From an uncultured Asticcacaulis sp. (GTDB taxonomy: Bacteria > Pseudomonadota > Alphaproteobacteria > Caulobacterales > Caulobacteraceae): 15,515 bases of DNA. Positions 1 through 7,983 of the stretch are shown here, in pieces; the first letter of the stretch is position 1, and each line of letters begins with the position of its first letter. The notes under the pieces are model-generated. The model worked only from the letters and a program-made list of their open reading frames with translations. It made no database searches and was not told the origin of the DNA. Where the stretch lies: contig CAMLPZ010000071.1 of NCBI GenBank assembly GCA_946482045.1, forward strand, positions 1-15,515, read 5' to 3'. The position numbers were made by a program, and so were the translations under genes.

Positions 1-61
1 AGGCCAGCAAGGCGAGAAGCCCGGCCAGCATCGCCAATACCCTGATGAGGTTGGAAATCAT
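1..61 (-). CDS. 5' end of an unidentified gene with a hydrophobic N-terminus (partial)
   Basis: An ATG on the minus strand at 61-59 opens a frame that runs off the left edge after 20 codons. It reads MISNLIRVLAMLAGLLALLA, which looks like an export signal or a first membrane helix. It starts 65 bases after the RTX stop codon, on the same strand, so it may be the next gene of that unit. Genes for type I secretion partners often lie there, but nothing visible identifies this one. A G-rich stretch (72-78 on the plus strand as C's) lies about 12 bases upstream, which is too far for a good ribosome binding site, so the start is uncertain. Confidence 0.35.
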   Translation of the reverse strand, partial: MISNLIRVLAMLAGLLALLA

Positions 62-97
62 GGCTGGAAGTCTACCCCCACCCGCCGGATCGGGCAA

Positions 98-117
98 GCG
101 GGCGAATAACCGCCCGC
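98..117 (-). terminator. Hairpin just after the RTX gene, without a U-tract
   Basis: GCGGGCG (98-104) and CGCCCGC (111-117) form a perfect 7-bp stem with a 6-base loop, 9 bases beyond the stop codon of the RTX gene. No T-run follows on the minus strand. It is either a U-less terminator or a 3'-end-protecting stem between this gene and the next. Confidence 0.45.
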
Positions 118-126
118 ATCGCCTGG

Positions 127-3100
127 TTAGCCAAAGAACAGGTCGTCCTTCGTCACCACCGCGCCGCCGTCGAACACGGCCAGTTCATAGGCCTTGCCCG
201 CGCCGGAGCCGTCAGCATCGTAGTACAGCTTGCCCGACGCGGCGTCCCAGATGAACTGCGCACCTGCCCCAGATGCCGCCGCGCCGGCGGTAAAGGCGGC
301 CGAGGCGCTATATTCGGCGCCCGAAAAGACCAGCCGGTCGATGCCATGGGCAAAGTCGGTGATGCGATCCGTGCCATTGGTGGCGCGCGACGAGAAGATG
401 AAGTCGTCCGCACCCTCCCCGCCGGTCAGGCTGTCGTCGCCGCGTCCGCCGGTGAGCCTGTCGGCGCCATTGCCGCCCGACAGCCGGTCGTTACCGGTCC
501 CGCCATCAAGCGCGTCATTACCGTCATAGCCATTGAGGCTGTCATCGCCCGCCCCGCCGCTCAGGCTGTTGGCGCCGGTATTGCCGTTGATGCCGTTGCC
601 CAGGCGGTTGCCTGTGCCGTCGATGTCGGCCGTGCCGGTCAGAGTCAGGTGTTCGACCTGGCCGCTGAGATAGGTGCTGACGCTGCTCAGGACCGTATCG
701 GTGCCATTGCCGAAGCGCTCGGCCACGAAGTCGGCGGCGTTGTCGACCACATAGGTGTCGTTGCCGGCCTCGCCGCGCATGCGGTCGGCATCGCTGCCGC
801 CGTCCAGGCTGTCGTCGCCCGTGCCGCCGCTCAGCGTATCCGTGCCCGCGCCGCCCGCGACCGTGTCGTCGCCACCGCCGCCCGACAGCGTATTGCCGCC
901 CGCATTGCCGGTGATCAGGTTAGCGTCGCTGTTGCCGGTCACCTTGACATCGCCGGCACCCGTAAGGACCAGGACTTCGACATTGGCCGGCAGGACGTAG
1001 TCGACGGACGCCTGGACCGTATCGACGTCGCCGTCCACACCCGCGTCTTCGACCACCACATCCAGGGCGTCGTCGACGATATAGGTGTCGGACCCGCCCA
1101 GGCCCGCCAGGGTGTCGGCACCGGCCTTGCCGTCCAGGGTATTGTCCCCGGCGCTACCGGTCAGGCTGTTGCCAAGGCCGTTGCCGGTCAGGGTCGCGTC
1201 GCCGAGATATTCCGCCAGCGCGGCATCCTCGATATTGTCGCCAGCGGTATAGCTGGCGAAGGCGAGAACCTTGTCGGTCCCCTCATTCGCCGCTTCTACG
1301 AAGGTCTGGCTACCGTTGGAACCACCGTAATAGAAATGGGTATCGTCGCCCGTGCCACCGGCCAGGGTTCCGTAGCCGGACAGCGTGTCGTTGCCGGCCC
1401 CGCCGCTCAACGTCCCATTGCCGACGATCGAGTCATTGCCCTCGCCGCCGGACGCGTCCACGATGATGATGTCGTTATAGCCCTGCGGCACAATGATGTC
1501 GTCGCCATCGCCGCCCAGGACGGTCGTGACGGAAAAACCGGGATTGCCGTGGAGCGCCACGGTATCATTGCCCAGACCGCCGTCGATCGTCTTGCCGCCT
1601 GCATATATCAAGTCATTGCCGTCGCCGCCGGAGACATTGGCGCCACTGCCATTGCTGAACAGGACATCGTCGCCAGCCCCGCCGGCCAGGGTATCGGCCT
1701 CGTCGGTCGGCCACCAGCCGGTCTCGTCACCAGAAACGGTATCGTTGCCCGCACCGCCGTCCAGGCTGTCGTCGCCGGCGTTGCCGGTCAGCTCATCATC
1801 GCCGTCGCCGCCGGATACGGTGTCGTTGCCGGCTTCACCGTCGATCCAGTCATCGTCCGCACCGCCGGACAGTACATCCGCACCGTCGCCGCCCGTCACA
1901 GCATCCATGCCGTCGCCGCCGTCGATGGTGTCGTTGTCCGTGCCGCCGGACAGGGTGTCGTCACCGCCGTTGCCGAAGATGGCGTCATTGCCGTCCTGGC
2001 CATGGATCAGGTCGCCATCCGCCTCGCCATGCAGCACGTCGGCGCCGCTGCCGCCCTGCACGGTGTCCGCGCCCGCATCGGCATGAACCGTGTCGTCACC
2101 ATCATTGCCGTTGATCGAGTCCGGTTCGGTGGTGCCGGTCAGGCTGTCATTGCCGGGCCCGCCGACCACGGCATACTTGACGGTCAGGTCAGACACGGCG
2201 ACCGTCTGGTCATTGAAACGGATATATTCGATCCCGCTGATAACGGCTTCATAGGCGCCACCGGCGACCTTGGTTTCACCACCGCCGACTATGGCGATAA
2301 ACCCGTCACGATTGGCGGCCACGACCAGGGTGTCGCTGCCGTTACCGCCGATAGCCGTGCCGCCCGAGGTCGTGGACAGCGTATCATCGCCGTCGCCGCC
2401 ATCCAGCGTATCCATGCCTGCGACACCGCCATCCAGCGTGTCATTGCCGAGCCAGCCCTGGATGAGGTTGTCGGAGGCATCGCCCGTAATGGAGTCCCCC
2501 ATGGACGAACCGGTGATGTTCTCGATGCTGTAGCCGCCATAGCCGAAATTGGCCGAAACCGCGTAGAAGGCGTCCTGCAGGTTCAGCGTATCGTTACCGT
2601 CGCCGCCGCTCAGGGGGCTGTAATAGATACCTGTAGCGTAGATCAGGTCGTCGCCGTCTCCGCCGCGGACGGTGTCGCTGTTCTGGCCGGCGCGAATGGT
2701 ATCGTCGCCGCTGCCGCCTTCCAGTACTTCCTGGCCGATACCGCCTTCGATCAGGTCGTCACCATCGCCGCCGCTGATCGTATTGTCGCCATCGCCGCCG
2801 TACAGGCTGTCATCGCCCGCGCCGCCGTCGATCTCATCACCGCCCGCGCCGCCGGTCAGGCTGTCATCGCCGCCGCCACCCAGCAGGATGTCGTTGCCAT
2901 TGCCGCCGGACACCGTATCGGCGCCGTCACCGGCCACGATCGAGTCGTCCCACACGCCGCCCGCCAGGACATCACCCGCCGCCGTTCCCGTGACCACGCT
3001 GCCGGTCTGGGCCAGGTCGATCAGGCCGTGGCCCTGCAGGAAGACCTGCTCGACATTCTTGATGATTTCGACGGTCCGGGCCGGTCCGCCCGTATTCGGA

Positions 3101-5412
3101 TAGGCGCGCGTGACGAAGGCATAGCCTTCCGATCCGCCCAGGTTGACGATGGTTGTATTGCCGCGATAGGAGGCATTGATCGCGATCGCGTAGTCGTTGC
3201 CATCACCGCCATCGATGGTGTTGTTGCCTTCACCGCCATAGAGGCTGTCATCGCCCGCACCGCCCAGCAGCAGGTCGTCCGACCTGGGATATCCGTAAGT
3301 GCCGTAAAGCGAGTCATTGCCGTCGCCACCCGCCAGGGTTCCGGCGCCGGTCAGGCTGTCATTGCCATTGCCACCGTCCAGCGAAACCAGCCATTCGCTA
3401 TAGCCGCCCGTGATGCTGTCGTCGCCCTCGCCGCCGTTCGCCGTCCCCGTCGGGTCGAACTCTACAAAACCGCGCTGAAGCACGATCGTATCGTCGCCGA
3501 GACCGCCCTGCAGCGTGCCGGACGCTTCGATGCTGTCATTGCCTTCGCCGCCATCGACGGTGTTGGCGCCATTGACATCCGAAATATGGTCTTTGCCCAG
3601 ACCGCCATTGATGGCATCGCCACCGAAGCCGCCATAGACGGCATCATTGCCGTCTCCGGCATTGATCGTGTCGTTGCCTTCCTCTCCGGAGATGTAGTCG
3701 CTGTAGGCCGTGCCGGTCAGACTGTCGGCCGCCGCCGTTCCCGCGAAGATTTCACCGATGCCGGCCGTGGCGACATCGACCGTCACGTCGCTGAATTGCA
3801 GGTTTTCGACGCCGCTGACCGACGTCGCATATTCCACACCATAGGCGTTGCGGACGACAAGCACCTCGGCACCGCTGCGGACGAGGGTAAACGCGCTGGC
3901 AGCGCTGCGGAAGACCGCCGTATCGTTACCCGATCCGCCAATGATGTGCGACACGTCCTCGGAGGTAATGCGGTCGTCGCCGTCTCCGCCGTCCAGCGTG
4001 CCGTTGCCGCTCAGCGTGTCGTTGCCGTCACCACCGCTCAGGCTCGACCTGTCGGCCTCACCGGGCCAGCCGTAGGACGAGATCAGGATGTCATTGCCCG
4101 CGCCGCCAAGGATCGTGTCTCCGCCATTTCGGGAATCGACATAGTCGTCGCCGTCGCCGCCGACGATATAATCGCGGCCGCCATTGACCCCATAGATATG
4201 GTCATTGCCAACACCGCCATCCAGTGTGTTGGGGCCAAGGCTGGAGGGCCAGATCTGTCCGCCGCCCAGGGTGTCATCGCCCGCTTCGCCATACAGCGCA
4301 TCCGGCGTGGTCGGATTGTCGGGATCATAACTGTAGGTATCGCCGGACAGGGCATCCGCGCCGTCGCCACCATAGAGCGTGCCCGAGCCACTGACCGTAT
4401 CGTTGCCCGCACCACCATAGAGCGTATTGGTTCCCGCGAAGTCCTCGATGGCGTCCGCCCCGTCGCCGCCGCTCAGGCTGTCATCGCCCTGCCCACCCCG
4501 GATCGTGTCATTGCCGTCGCCGCCGGCGATCGTGTCATTGCCGGCCTTGCCGTCCAGCCAGTCGGCATAGGCGGTGCCCGTCAGGCTGTCACCGGCGGAC
4601 GTGCCTTCGACCAGGTCGCCGACGGTGCTGTGGCTGAGAATGACGTCGCCACCATCGAAGCGCACGGCTTCGACGCCGCTGATCTCGGTGCGATTGCTGC
4701 CATACTGCATGGCCACATAGTCACTGCCGTTGTTGAGAATGGCGTAGCTGCTTTCCACCCCGTAGAAGTCGAGCGTATCGTTACCGGCTCCACCGTTAAC
4801 GGTCGCGGCGCCCCACGCCTGGCCATTGATGACATCATTGCCGGCGCCGCCGTCGAGGACATTGCCGCCGCTGTAGTAGGCGGTGATGACGTCGTTGCCC
4901 TCGCCGCCGCGCAAGCTTCCCGCGCCGGTGCCGACGATTGTGTCATTACCGATGTCGCCCGATACGTCACCCGCGGCATAGAGAGAGTCATCGCCATCGC
5001 CGCCGGTTACGGTATCGCTGTAACCGTAGTCGTTGACCGTATCATTGCCCGCCCCGCCGTCCAGGAGGCTGTTACCACCGCTCGACATCTGGAGGTAATC
5101 ATTACCGTCGCCGCCCAGCAGCGTGTTGCTGCCGCCCACACCCTCAAGCGTGTCATTGCCGATACCGCCGCTCACATAGCCCTGGAGACGGATATAGTCG
5201 TCCCCCTCCTCGCCGTACCCTGAGTTGCTTTCCAGATAGGTATAGAAGTCGCCATAATCGGCCAGGGTGTCGTTGCCGGCGCCGCCCCACAGCGTATCGC
5301 TCCCTTGCCAGGCCGTTACGCTGTCATTGCCGCCCAGCGCGGTGATGCTGTCGTCACCGGTGGTATCCGACAAGGTGTCGCTGCCCGGCGTGCCGGTGAT
5401 GAGATTGGCCAT
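127..5412 (-). CDS. Giant RTX (hemolysin-type Ca2+-binding repeat) protein, type I secretion substrate
   Basis: The product is 1761 residues. From the first residues (TGTPGSDTLSD) to about residue 1665 it is built of GGxGxDxLx nonapeptides, which in this family fold into a Ca2+-binding parallel beta-roll after secretion. The repeats are broken by beta-rich spacers at roughly 213-268, 499-560, 740-815, 1028-1086, 1358-1407, 1440-1494 and 1550-1603. The last two have the familiar 'DTYVVDN...GTDTV..S..Y.L...VE.L.LTG' form. The C-terminal ~95 residues (DRITDFAHGIDRLVF...KDDLFFG) match the uncleaved type I secretion signal region. There is no Sec signal and no protease, lipase or other catalytic domain, so the likely role is a structural surface/matrix protein, S-layer-like protein or adhesin (inference). 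The start is supported by AGGGGGG 7 bases before ATG. The secretion ABC/MFP/OMP genes are not in the window. Confidence 0.93.
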   Translation of the reverse strand: MANLITGTPGSDTLSDTTGDDSITALGGNDSVTAWQGSDTLWGGAGNDTLADYGDFYTYLESNSGYGEEGDDYIRLQGYVSGGIGNDTLEGVGGSNTLLGGDGNDYLQMSSGGNSLLDGGAGNDTVNDYGYSDTVTGGDGDDSLYAAGDVSGDIGNDTIVGTGAGSLRGGEGNDVITAYYSGGNVLDGGAGNDVINGQAWGAATVNGGAGNDTLDFYGVESSYAILNNGSDYVAMQYGSNRTEISGVEAVRFDGGDVILSHSTVGDLVEGTSAGDSLTGTAYADWLDGKAGNDTIAGGDGNDTIRGGQGDDSLSGGDGADAIEDFAGTNTLYGGAGNDTVSGSGTLYGGDGADALSGDTYSYDPDNPTTPDALYGEAGDDTLGGGQIWPSSLGPNTLDGGVGNDHIYGVNGGRDYIVGGDGDDYVDSRNGGDTILGGAGNDILISSYGWPGEADRSSLSGGDGNDTLSGNGTLDGGDGDDRITSEDVSHIIGGSGNDTAVFRSAASAFTLVRSGAEVLVVRNAYGVEYATSVSGVENLQFSDVTVDVATAGIGEIFAGTAAADSLTGTAYSDYISGEEGNDTINAGDGNDAVYGGFGGDAINGGLGKDHISDVNGANTVDGGEGNDSIEASGTLQGGLGDDTIVLQRGFVEFDPTGTANGGEGDDSITGGYSEWLVSLDGGNGNDSLTGAGTLAGGDGNDSLYGTYGYPRSDDLLLGGAGDDSLYGGEGNNTIDGGDGNDYAIAINASYRGNTTIVNLGGSEGYAFVTRAYPNTGGPARTVEIIKNVEQVFLQGHGLIDLAQTGSVVTGTAAGDVLAGGVWDDSIVAGDGADTVSGGNGNDILLGGGGDDSLTGGAGGDEIDGGAGDDSLYGGDGDNTISGGDGDDLIEGGIGQEVLEGGSGDDTIRAGQNSDTVRGGDGDDLIYATGIYYSPLSGGDGNDTLNLQDAFYAVSANFGYGGYSIENITGSSMGDSITGDASDNLIQGWLGNDTLDGGVAGMDTLDGGDGDDTLSTTSGGTAIGGNGSDTLVVAANRDGFIAIVGGGETKVAGGAYEAVISGIEYIRFNDQTVAVSDLTVKYAVVGGPGNDSLTGTTEPDSINGNDGDDTVHADAGADTVQGGSGADVLHGEADGDLIHGQDGNDAIFGNGGDDTLSGGTDNDTIDGGDGMDAVTGGDGADVLSGGADDDWIDGEAGNDTVSGGDGDDELTGNAGDDSLDGGAGNDTVSGDETGWWPTDEADTLAGGAGDDVLFSNGSGANVSGGDGNDLIYAGGKTIDGGLGNDTVALHGNPGFSVTTVLGGDGDDIIVPQGYNDIIIVDASGGEGNDSIVGNGTLSGGAGNDTLSGYGTLAGGTGDDTHFYYGGSNGSQTFVEAANEGTDKVLAFASYTAGDNIEDAALAEYLGDATLTGNGLGNSLTGSAGDNTLDGKAGADTLAGLGGSDTYIVDDALDVVVEDAGVDGDVDTVQASVDYVLPANVEVLVLTGAGDVKVTGNSDANLITGNAGGNTLSGGGGDDTVAGGAGTDTLSGGTGDDSLDGGSDADRMRGEAGNDTYVVDNAADFVAERFGNGTDTVLSSVSTYLSGQVEHLTLTGTADIDGTGNRLGNGINGNTGANSLSGGAGDDSLNGYDGNDALDGGTGNDRLSGGNGADRLTGGRGDDSLTGGEGADDFIFSSRATNGTDRITDFAHGIDRLVFSGAEYSASAAFTAGAAASGAGAQFIWDAASGKLYYDADGSGAGKAYELAVFDGGAVVTKDDLFFG
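420..5400 (-). repeat. Imperfect 27-bp repeats encoding RTX nonapeptides
   Basis: Almost the whole coding region is a degenerate tandem array with a 9-codon period (plus-strand flavour 'gccgtcgccgcc..' / 'caggctgtcatcgcc'). Some words are exactly repeated far apart: the 17-mer AGGCTGTCATCGCCCGC occurs at 536-552, 2804-2820 and 3242-3258. The lack of stop codons on the complementary strand is a by-product of this composition. Confidence 0.85.
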
Positions 5413-5463
5413 GATAGTCCCCCCTTTTGTCGTACTCTGCAGGCTACAGTCGAAGCGTTGCTC

Positions 5464-5486
5464 ATCCCCCTAGCACTGACGGGGAT
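5464..5486. promoter_or_regulatory. Dyad ATCCCC-N11-GGGGAT in the divergent intergenic region
   Basis: A perfect 6-bp inverted repeat (5464-5469 and 5481-5486) lies in the 215-base gap between the RTX start codon and the divergent small membrane-protein gene. It could be an operator or a hairpin in the RTX leader RNA. No binding protein can be named, and no convincing RTX promoter was found here. Confidence 0.3.
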
Positions 5487-5573
5487 CCGGGTGCAATCGC
5501 AAGTCGAGGGTGCCCACGCACATTTTACCGTGTTGAAACGCGCGATCATCACATCCAGGATAATGTGTTTTCC

Positions 5574-5601
5574 TTGAACACGGGACGCAAAGGCGTAAAC
5601 T
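5574..5601 (+). promoter_or_regulatory. Possible promoter of the 67-residue membrane-protein gene
   Basis: TTGAAC (5574-5579) is separated by 16 bases from TAAACT (5596-5601). This would place a start of transcription near 5608, just ahead of the ribosome binding site at 5615-5621. An alternative TTGAAA (5533) / GATAAT (5559) pair has a 20-base spacer and is less likely. Confidence 0.4.
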
Positions 5602-5627
5602 CCCAGAGCCAGGAACGGAGGCTTACA

Positions 5628-5831
5628 ATGAAACGCATGTTTGTCCGCAGGCGGCTCGGTTGGGGCATTTCGCCAGGAGACTGGCGGGGCTGGAGCCTTA
5701 CCGTTGGTTATGTCCTGGCATTGACCATCATCGGCGCCACAGGACACGGCGCGGCGGCTGCCGTGGGCATGGGCCTTCTGACCTCTGTCTTCGTGGCTTT
5801 CGCCATATGGGCCTTCGTCAACGAAGTTTAG
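5628..5831 (+). CDS. Small two-helix membrane protein (67 aa), function unknown
   Basis: The start ATG at 5628 is fixed by ACGGAGG at 5615-5621, 6 bases upstream; the frame is open further upstream but without a signal. The N-terminus is basic (MKRMFVRRRLGWGISPGDW). Two hydrophobic segments follow at about 24-38 and 45-63, separated by a Gly/Ala-rich turn, so an inner-membrane hairpin is expected. The 'GWG..P..W.GW' opening resembles many short hypothetical membrane proteins of proteobacteria, but I know no function for them. It is divergent from the RTX gene with a 215-base shared intergenic region. It is a single gene with its own likely promoter. Confidence 0.75.
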   Translation: MKRMFVRRRLGWGISPGDWRGWSLTVGYVLALTIIGATGHGAAAAVGMGLLTSVFVAFAIWAFVNEV

Positions 5832-5901
5832 CGACGCCGTCAGTTTGGCGCCGACAGCATCGAGCGCTGTTTCATACTGCCGCCGAGACATATTGCGAAG
5901 G

Positions 5902-5930
5902 TTGAAAGCCGCGTCCGCACCCGCTAATAC
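5902..5930 (+). promoter_or_regulatory. Promoter of the arylamine N-acetyltransferase gene, predicting a leaderless mRNA
   Basis: TTGAAA (5902-5907) and TAATAC (5925-5930) are spaced by exactly 17 bases. Read with the Caulobacter-type consensus, they give TTGAAAG-N14-GCTAATAC. Transcription would be expected to start at about 5936-5937, that is, at the A of the ATG. Confidence 0.6.
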
Positions 5931-5936
5931 CGGGCG

Positions 5937-6701
5937 ATGCATGCCGACACCTTCCGCCTCGATGCCTACCTGAAGCGTATCGGCTTCGATGGCGCGCCCG
6001 CGCCCGACTTCGCCACGCTGAAACAGATGATGCAGCGGCAATTGCGTACCGTGCCATTCGAAAACCTCGATGTCCGCGCGGGCAAGGTCGTGTCGATCGC
6101 ACCGGACGACATTGTCGCCAAGATCATCCCGACGCGGCGCGGCGGCTATTGCTACGAGGTCAACAGCCTCTTCGCCATGGCGCTTTCCGCCATCGGCATC
6201 CCCTACACGCTGGCCGGCGCCCGGCCGATGACCTTCGCTGAGCGGCGGGCGCGCACCCATATGGTCATCATCGCCACCGTCGAAGGCAAACAGTATCTTT
6301 GCGACACAGGCTATGGCCGGCTGGCCATCCGCGAGCCGATGGACCTCGACCTGATCGGCGTGGCCGTGAAGCAGGACCACGACACCTATCGGCTTATCCT
6401 TGAAAACGGCGAATATATCGCCCAGGCGCAGATGCCGGATGGCTGGGACAATCTCTACAGCTTCAATCTCGACCACTTTGAGCTGGTCGACTTCGTCCCG
6501 GCCAACTGGTTCAACTCGACCTCGCCGGACGCGATCTTCACGCAGAAGATGCTCCTGATGCGGCACACCGACGACGGCCGCATCCTGCTGGTCGACAATC
6601 ATCTGCGCATCCACGCCGGCGGCGAAGCCACCGAACGCACCGTGCCAGCAGATGAATTACCGGGCGTGATCGAGGAGCTATTCGGCATCACCCTGCCCTA
6701 G
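5937..6701 (+). CDS. nat: Arylamine N-acetyltransferase (NAT family)
   Basis: The 254-residue length is right for bacterial NAT enzymes, which move an acetyl group from acetyl-CoA to arylamines or hydrazines by a ping-pong mechanism through an active-site cysteine. Family landmarks are all present: VPFENLDV (39-46), RRGGYCYEVN (67-76) with the nucleophile Cys72, THMV with His108, and LCDTGYG with Asp123. These form the Cys-His-Asp triad at the usual spacing. The Asp motif is CDTGYG rather than the more common VDVGFG. The protein is soluble and cytoplasmic. No ribosome binding site precedes the ATG; instead a promoter ends 6 bases upstream, so leaderless translation is likely. The 3' end overlaps a small minus-strand gene by 14 bases. 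The natural substrate cannot be told from the context. Confidence 0.93.
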   Translation: MHADTFRLDAYLKRIGFDGAPAPDFATLKQMMQRQLRTVPFENLDVRAGKVVSIAPDDIVAKIIPTRRGGYCYEVNSLFAMALSAIGIPYTLAGARPMTFAERRARTHMVIIATVEGKQYLCDTGYGRLAIREPMDLDLIGVAVKQDHDTYRLILENGEYIAQAQMPDGWDNLYSFNLDHFELVDFVPANWFNSTSPDAIFTQKMLLMRHTDDGRILLVDNHLRIHAGGEATERTVPADELPGVIEELFGITLP

Positions 6702-6810
6702 ACCGCCAGAACAGCAGGACGCGCAGCAGCTTGCGCAGAAACGCATCAAATCCATCAGCCAGGGTCTTGTGATGTGCGGCCCATTCGGCCGAGAGATAAT
6801 CGTCGCGCAT
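6688..6810 (-). CDS. Possible 40-residue protein overlapping the NAT 3' end
   Basis: A minus-strand ATG at 6810-6808 is preceded by GGGAG, 6 bases upstream, and opens a 40-codon frame ending with TGA at 6690-6688. The product begins MRDDYLSAEWAAHHKTLADG and ends in a basic, hydrophobic, probably amphipathic helix (FDAFLRKLLRVLLFW). It is convergent with NAT (14-base overlap) and divergent from the LysR gene across 96 bases, the arrangement often seen between a LysR regulator and its target. A longer frame on this strand runs through the LysR gene, but only this 3' portion has a start signal and protein-like composition. I do not recognise a family. Confidence 0.5.
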   Translation of the reverse strand: MRDDYLSAEWAAHHKTLADGFDAFLRKLLRVLLFWRSRAG

Positions 6811-6906
6811 CTTGCACTCCCATGCATTTGCGGCGACTATTCTCAAATACCTGCATTCGCGTCCAATCAGGATTGCGCACTGACTCATAAGCTGGACTGA
6901 TAAATC

Positions 6907-7839
6907 ATGGCCCGCAAGCTCCCGTCCCTGATGGCCGTCCGCGCCTTCGAGGCCGCCGCGCGCCTCGGCAGCTTCACCCGCGCCGCCGAAGAGCTCAACA
7001 TGACCCAGTCGGGCATCAGCTATCAGGTCCGCCAGCTGGAAGACCTGGTCCAGGGACCACTGTTTATCAAGCGCGGTCGCGGCGTTGAGCTGACGGCGCT
7101 GGGGGAAAAGCTGGCGCCGTCCCTCACTCAGGCGCTGGACGGCATCGCAAAAGCGTTCTCCGATCTGAACGCCAACGACAGCCAGGTTCTGACTGTCGCC
7201 TGTTCGCAGGTCTTCGGCGCCAACTGGCTGGCGCCACGCATCGGCCGATTTCAGCTGACCCATCCGGGATTGGCGGTGCGGGTGATGGCGTCGGACGCCC
7301 TGGCTGACCTGGAACAGGGCGAGGCCGACGTCGCCATCCGCAGCGCGACACATCCCTGGCCGGGCCTTAGCTCGATACGGTTGACGGGGGCATTGATCGT
7401 CCCCATGGCCAATCCCGACTTCCTGGCGCGGCATCGTCCCGCCACGCCCGACGAGGTGCTCAAACTGCCACGCACTTCGGCCGACGACATCTGGTGGCAC
7501 GTCTGGCACGAGCAGGTCACAGGCCTGCCCTATGACGACACCGGACGGGCGCCGCTGCGGTTCGACAGCCAGCTTCTGGACGGCAATGCCGCCATGGCCG
7601 GCCACGGCGCGGCCATGCTCAACCCGTTCATGTGGCAGGCGCAGATCGAGCAGAACCTGCTGGTTCCCTTGACGGCACACTGGGCCGTGGCTAAGGGCAG
7701 CGCCTGGTTCTGCTGCCTGCCGCGCCGCACGGACGAACGTAAGATCCGCGCCTTTCGCGCCTGGCTGGAGCGCGAGGTGGCGGAGACGCTTCAATGGCTG
7801 CGCGGCCGCTTCGGTCATCCCGCCGACGCCTTGAGCTGA
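6907..7839 (+). CDS. LysR-family transcriptional regulator, GcvA-like
   Basis: The 310-residue protein has the N-terminal winged helix-turn-helix (about 6-65), with LGSFTRAAEELNMTQSGISYQVRQLE as the recognition helix region. It has the linker helix, then a periplasmic-binding-protein-like effector domain (about 92-300; LTVACSQVFGANWLAPRIGRF opens it). The 'LPSLMAVRAFEAAARLGSFTRAAEELNMTQSGISYQVRQLE' pattern is typical of the GcvA subgroup. The ligand cannot be inferred. Its start has only a weak GGA 11 bases upstream. The immediate divergent neighbour is the 40-codon gene, so that gene or the regulator itself is the likeliest target. No clear T-N11-A dyad could be singled out in 6811-6906. It is not obviously cotranscribed with downstream genes. 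Confidence 0.9.
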   Translation: MARKLPSLMAVRAFEAAARLGSFTRAAEELNMTQSGISYQVRQLEDLVQGPLFIKRGRGVELTALGEKLAPSLTQALDGIAKAFSDLNANDSQVLTVACSQVFGANWLAPRIGRFQLTHPGLAVRVMASDALADLEQGEADVAIRSATHPWPGLSSIRLTGALIVPMANPDFLARHRPATPDEVLKLPRTSADDIWWHVWHEQVTGLPYDDTGRAPLRFDSQLLDGNAAMAGHGAAMLNPFMWQAQIEQNLLVPLTAHWAVAKGSAWFCCLPRRTDERKIRAFRAWLEREVAETLQWLRGRFGHPADALS

Positions 7840-7983
7840 ATTATTATCTATTCACGTTTCTAAGAAATGACCTGGGCGGCCAGTTCGCGTTATCGAGAAC
7901 AATCCCTCCCCTGACGGCACGGCGATGATTTTCCTCATACGGACGTATTTCGTACGCTCCGCCGACCGTGTACACATAACCCG

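Noticed and set aside
346..5223. A 1625-codon open frame on the plus strand, antisense to the RTX gene
   Set aside because: Its product is a monotonous Val/Ala/Ile/Arg pattern that is just the complement of GGxGxD codons; it has no start signal. The minus-strand product has clear RTX motifs and a secretion signal.
420..5400. Regular repetition suggestive of a CRISPR-like or satellite array
   Set aside because: Repeats are degenerate, 27 bp, in frame and coding; they encode RTX nonapeptides.
5316..6614. 432-codon minus-strand frame opposite NAT
   Set aside because: Antisense to a gene with a complete catalytic triad; crosses the intergenic region; product is His/Gly/Ala-rich without domains.
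6811..7818. Long minus-strand frame across the LysR gene
   Set aside because: It is antisense to an unambiguous LysR gene, with non-protein-like composition. Only the last 40 codons, outside LysR, have a start signal.
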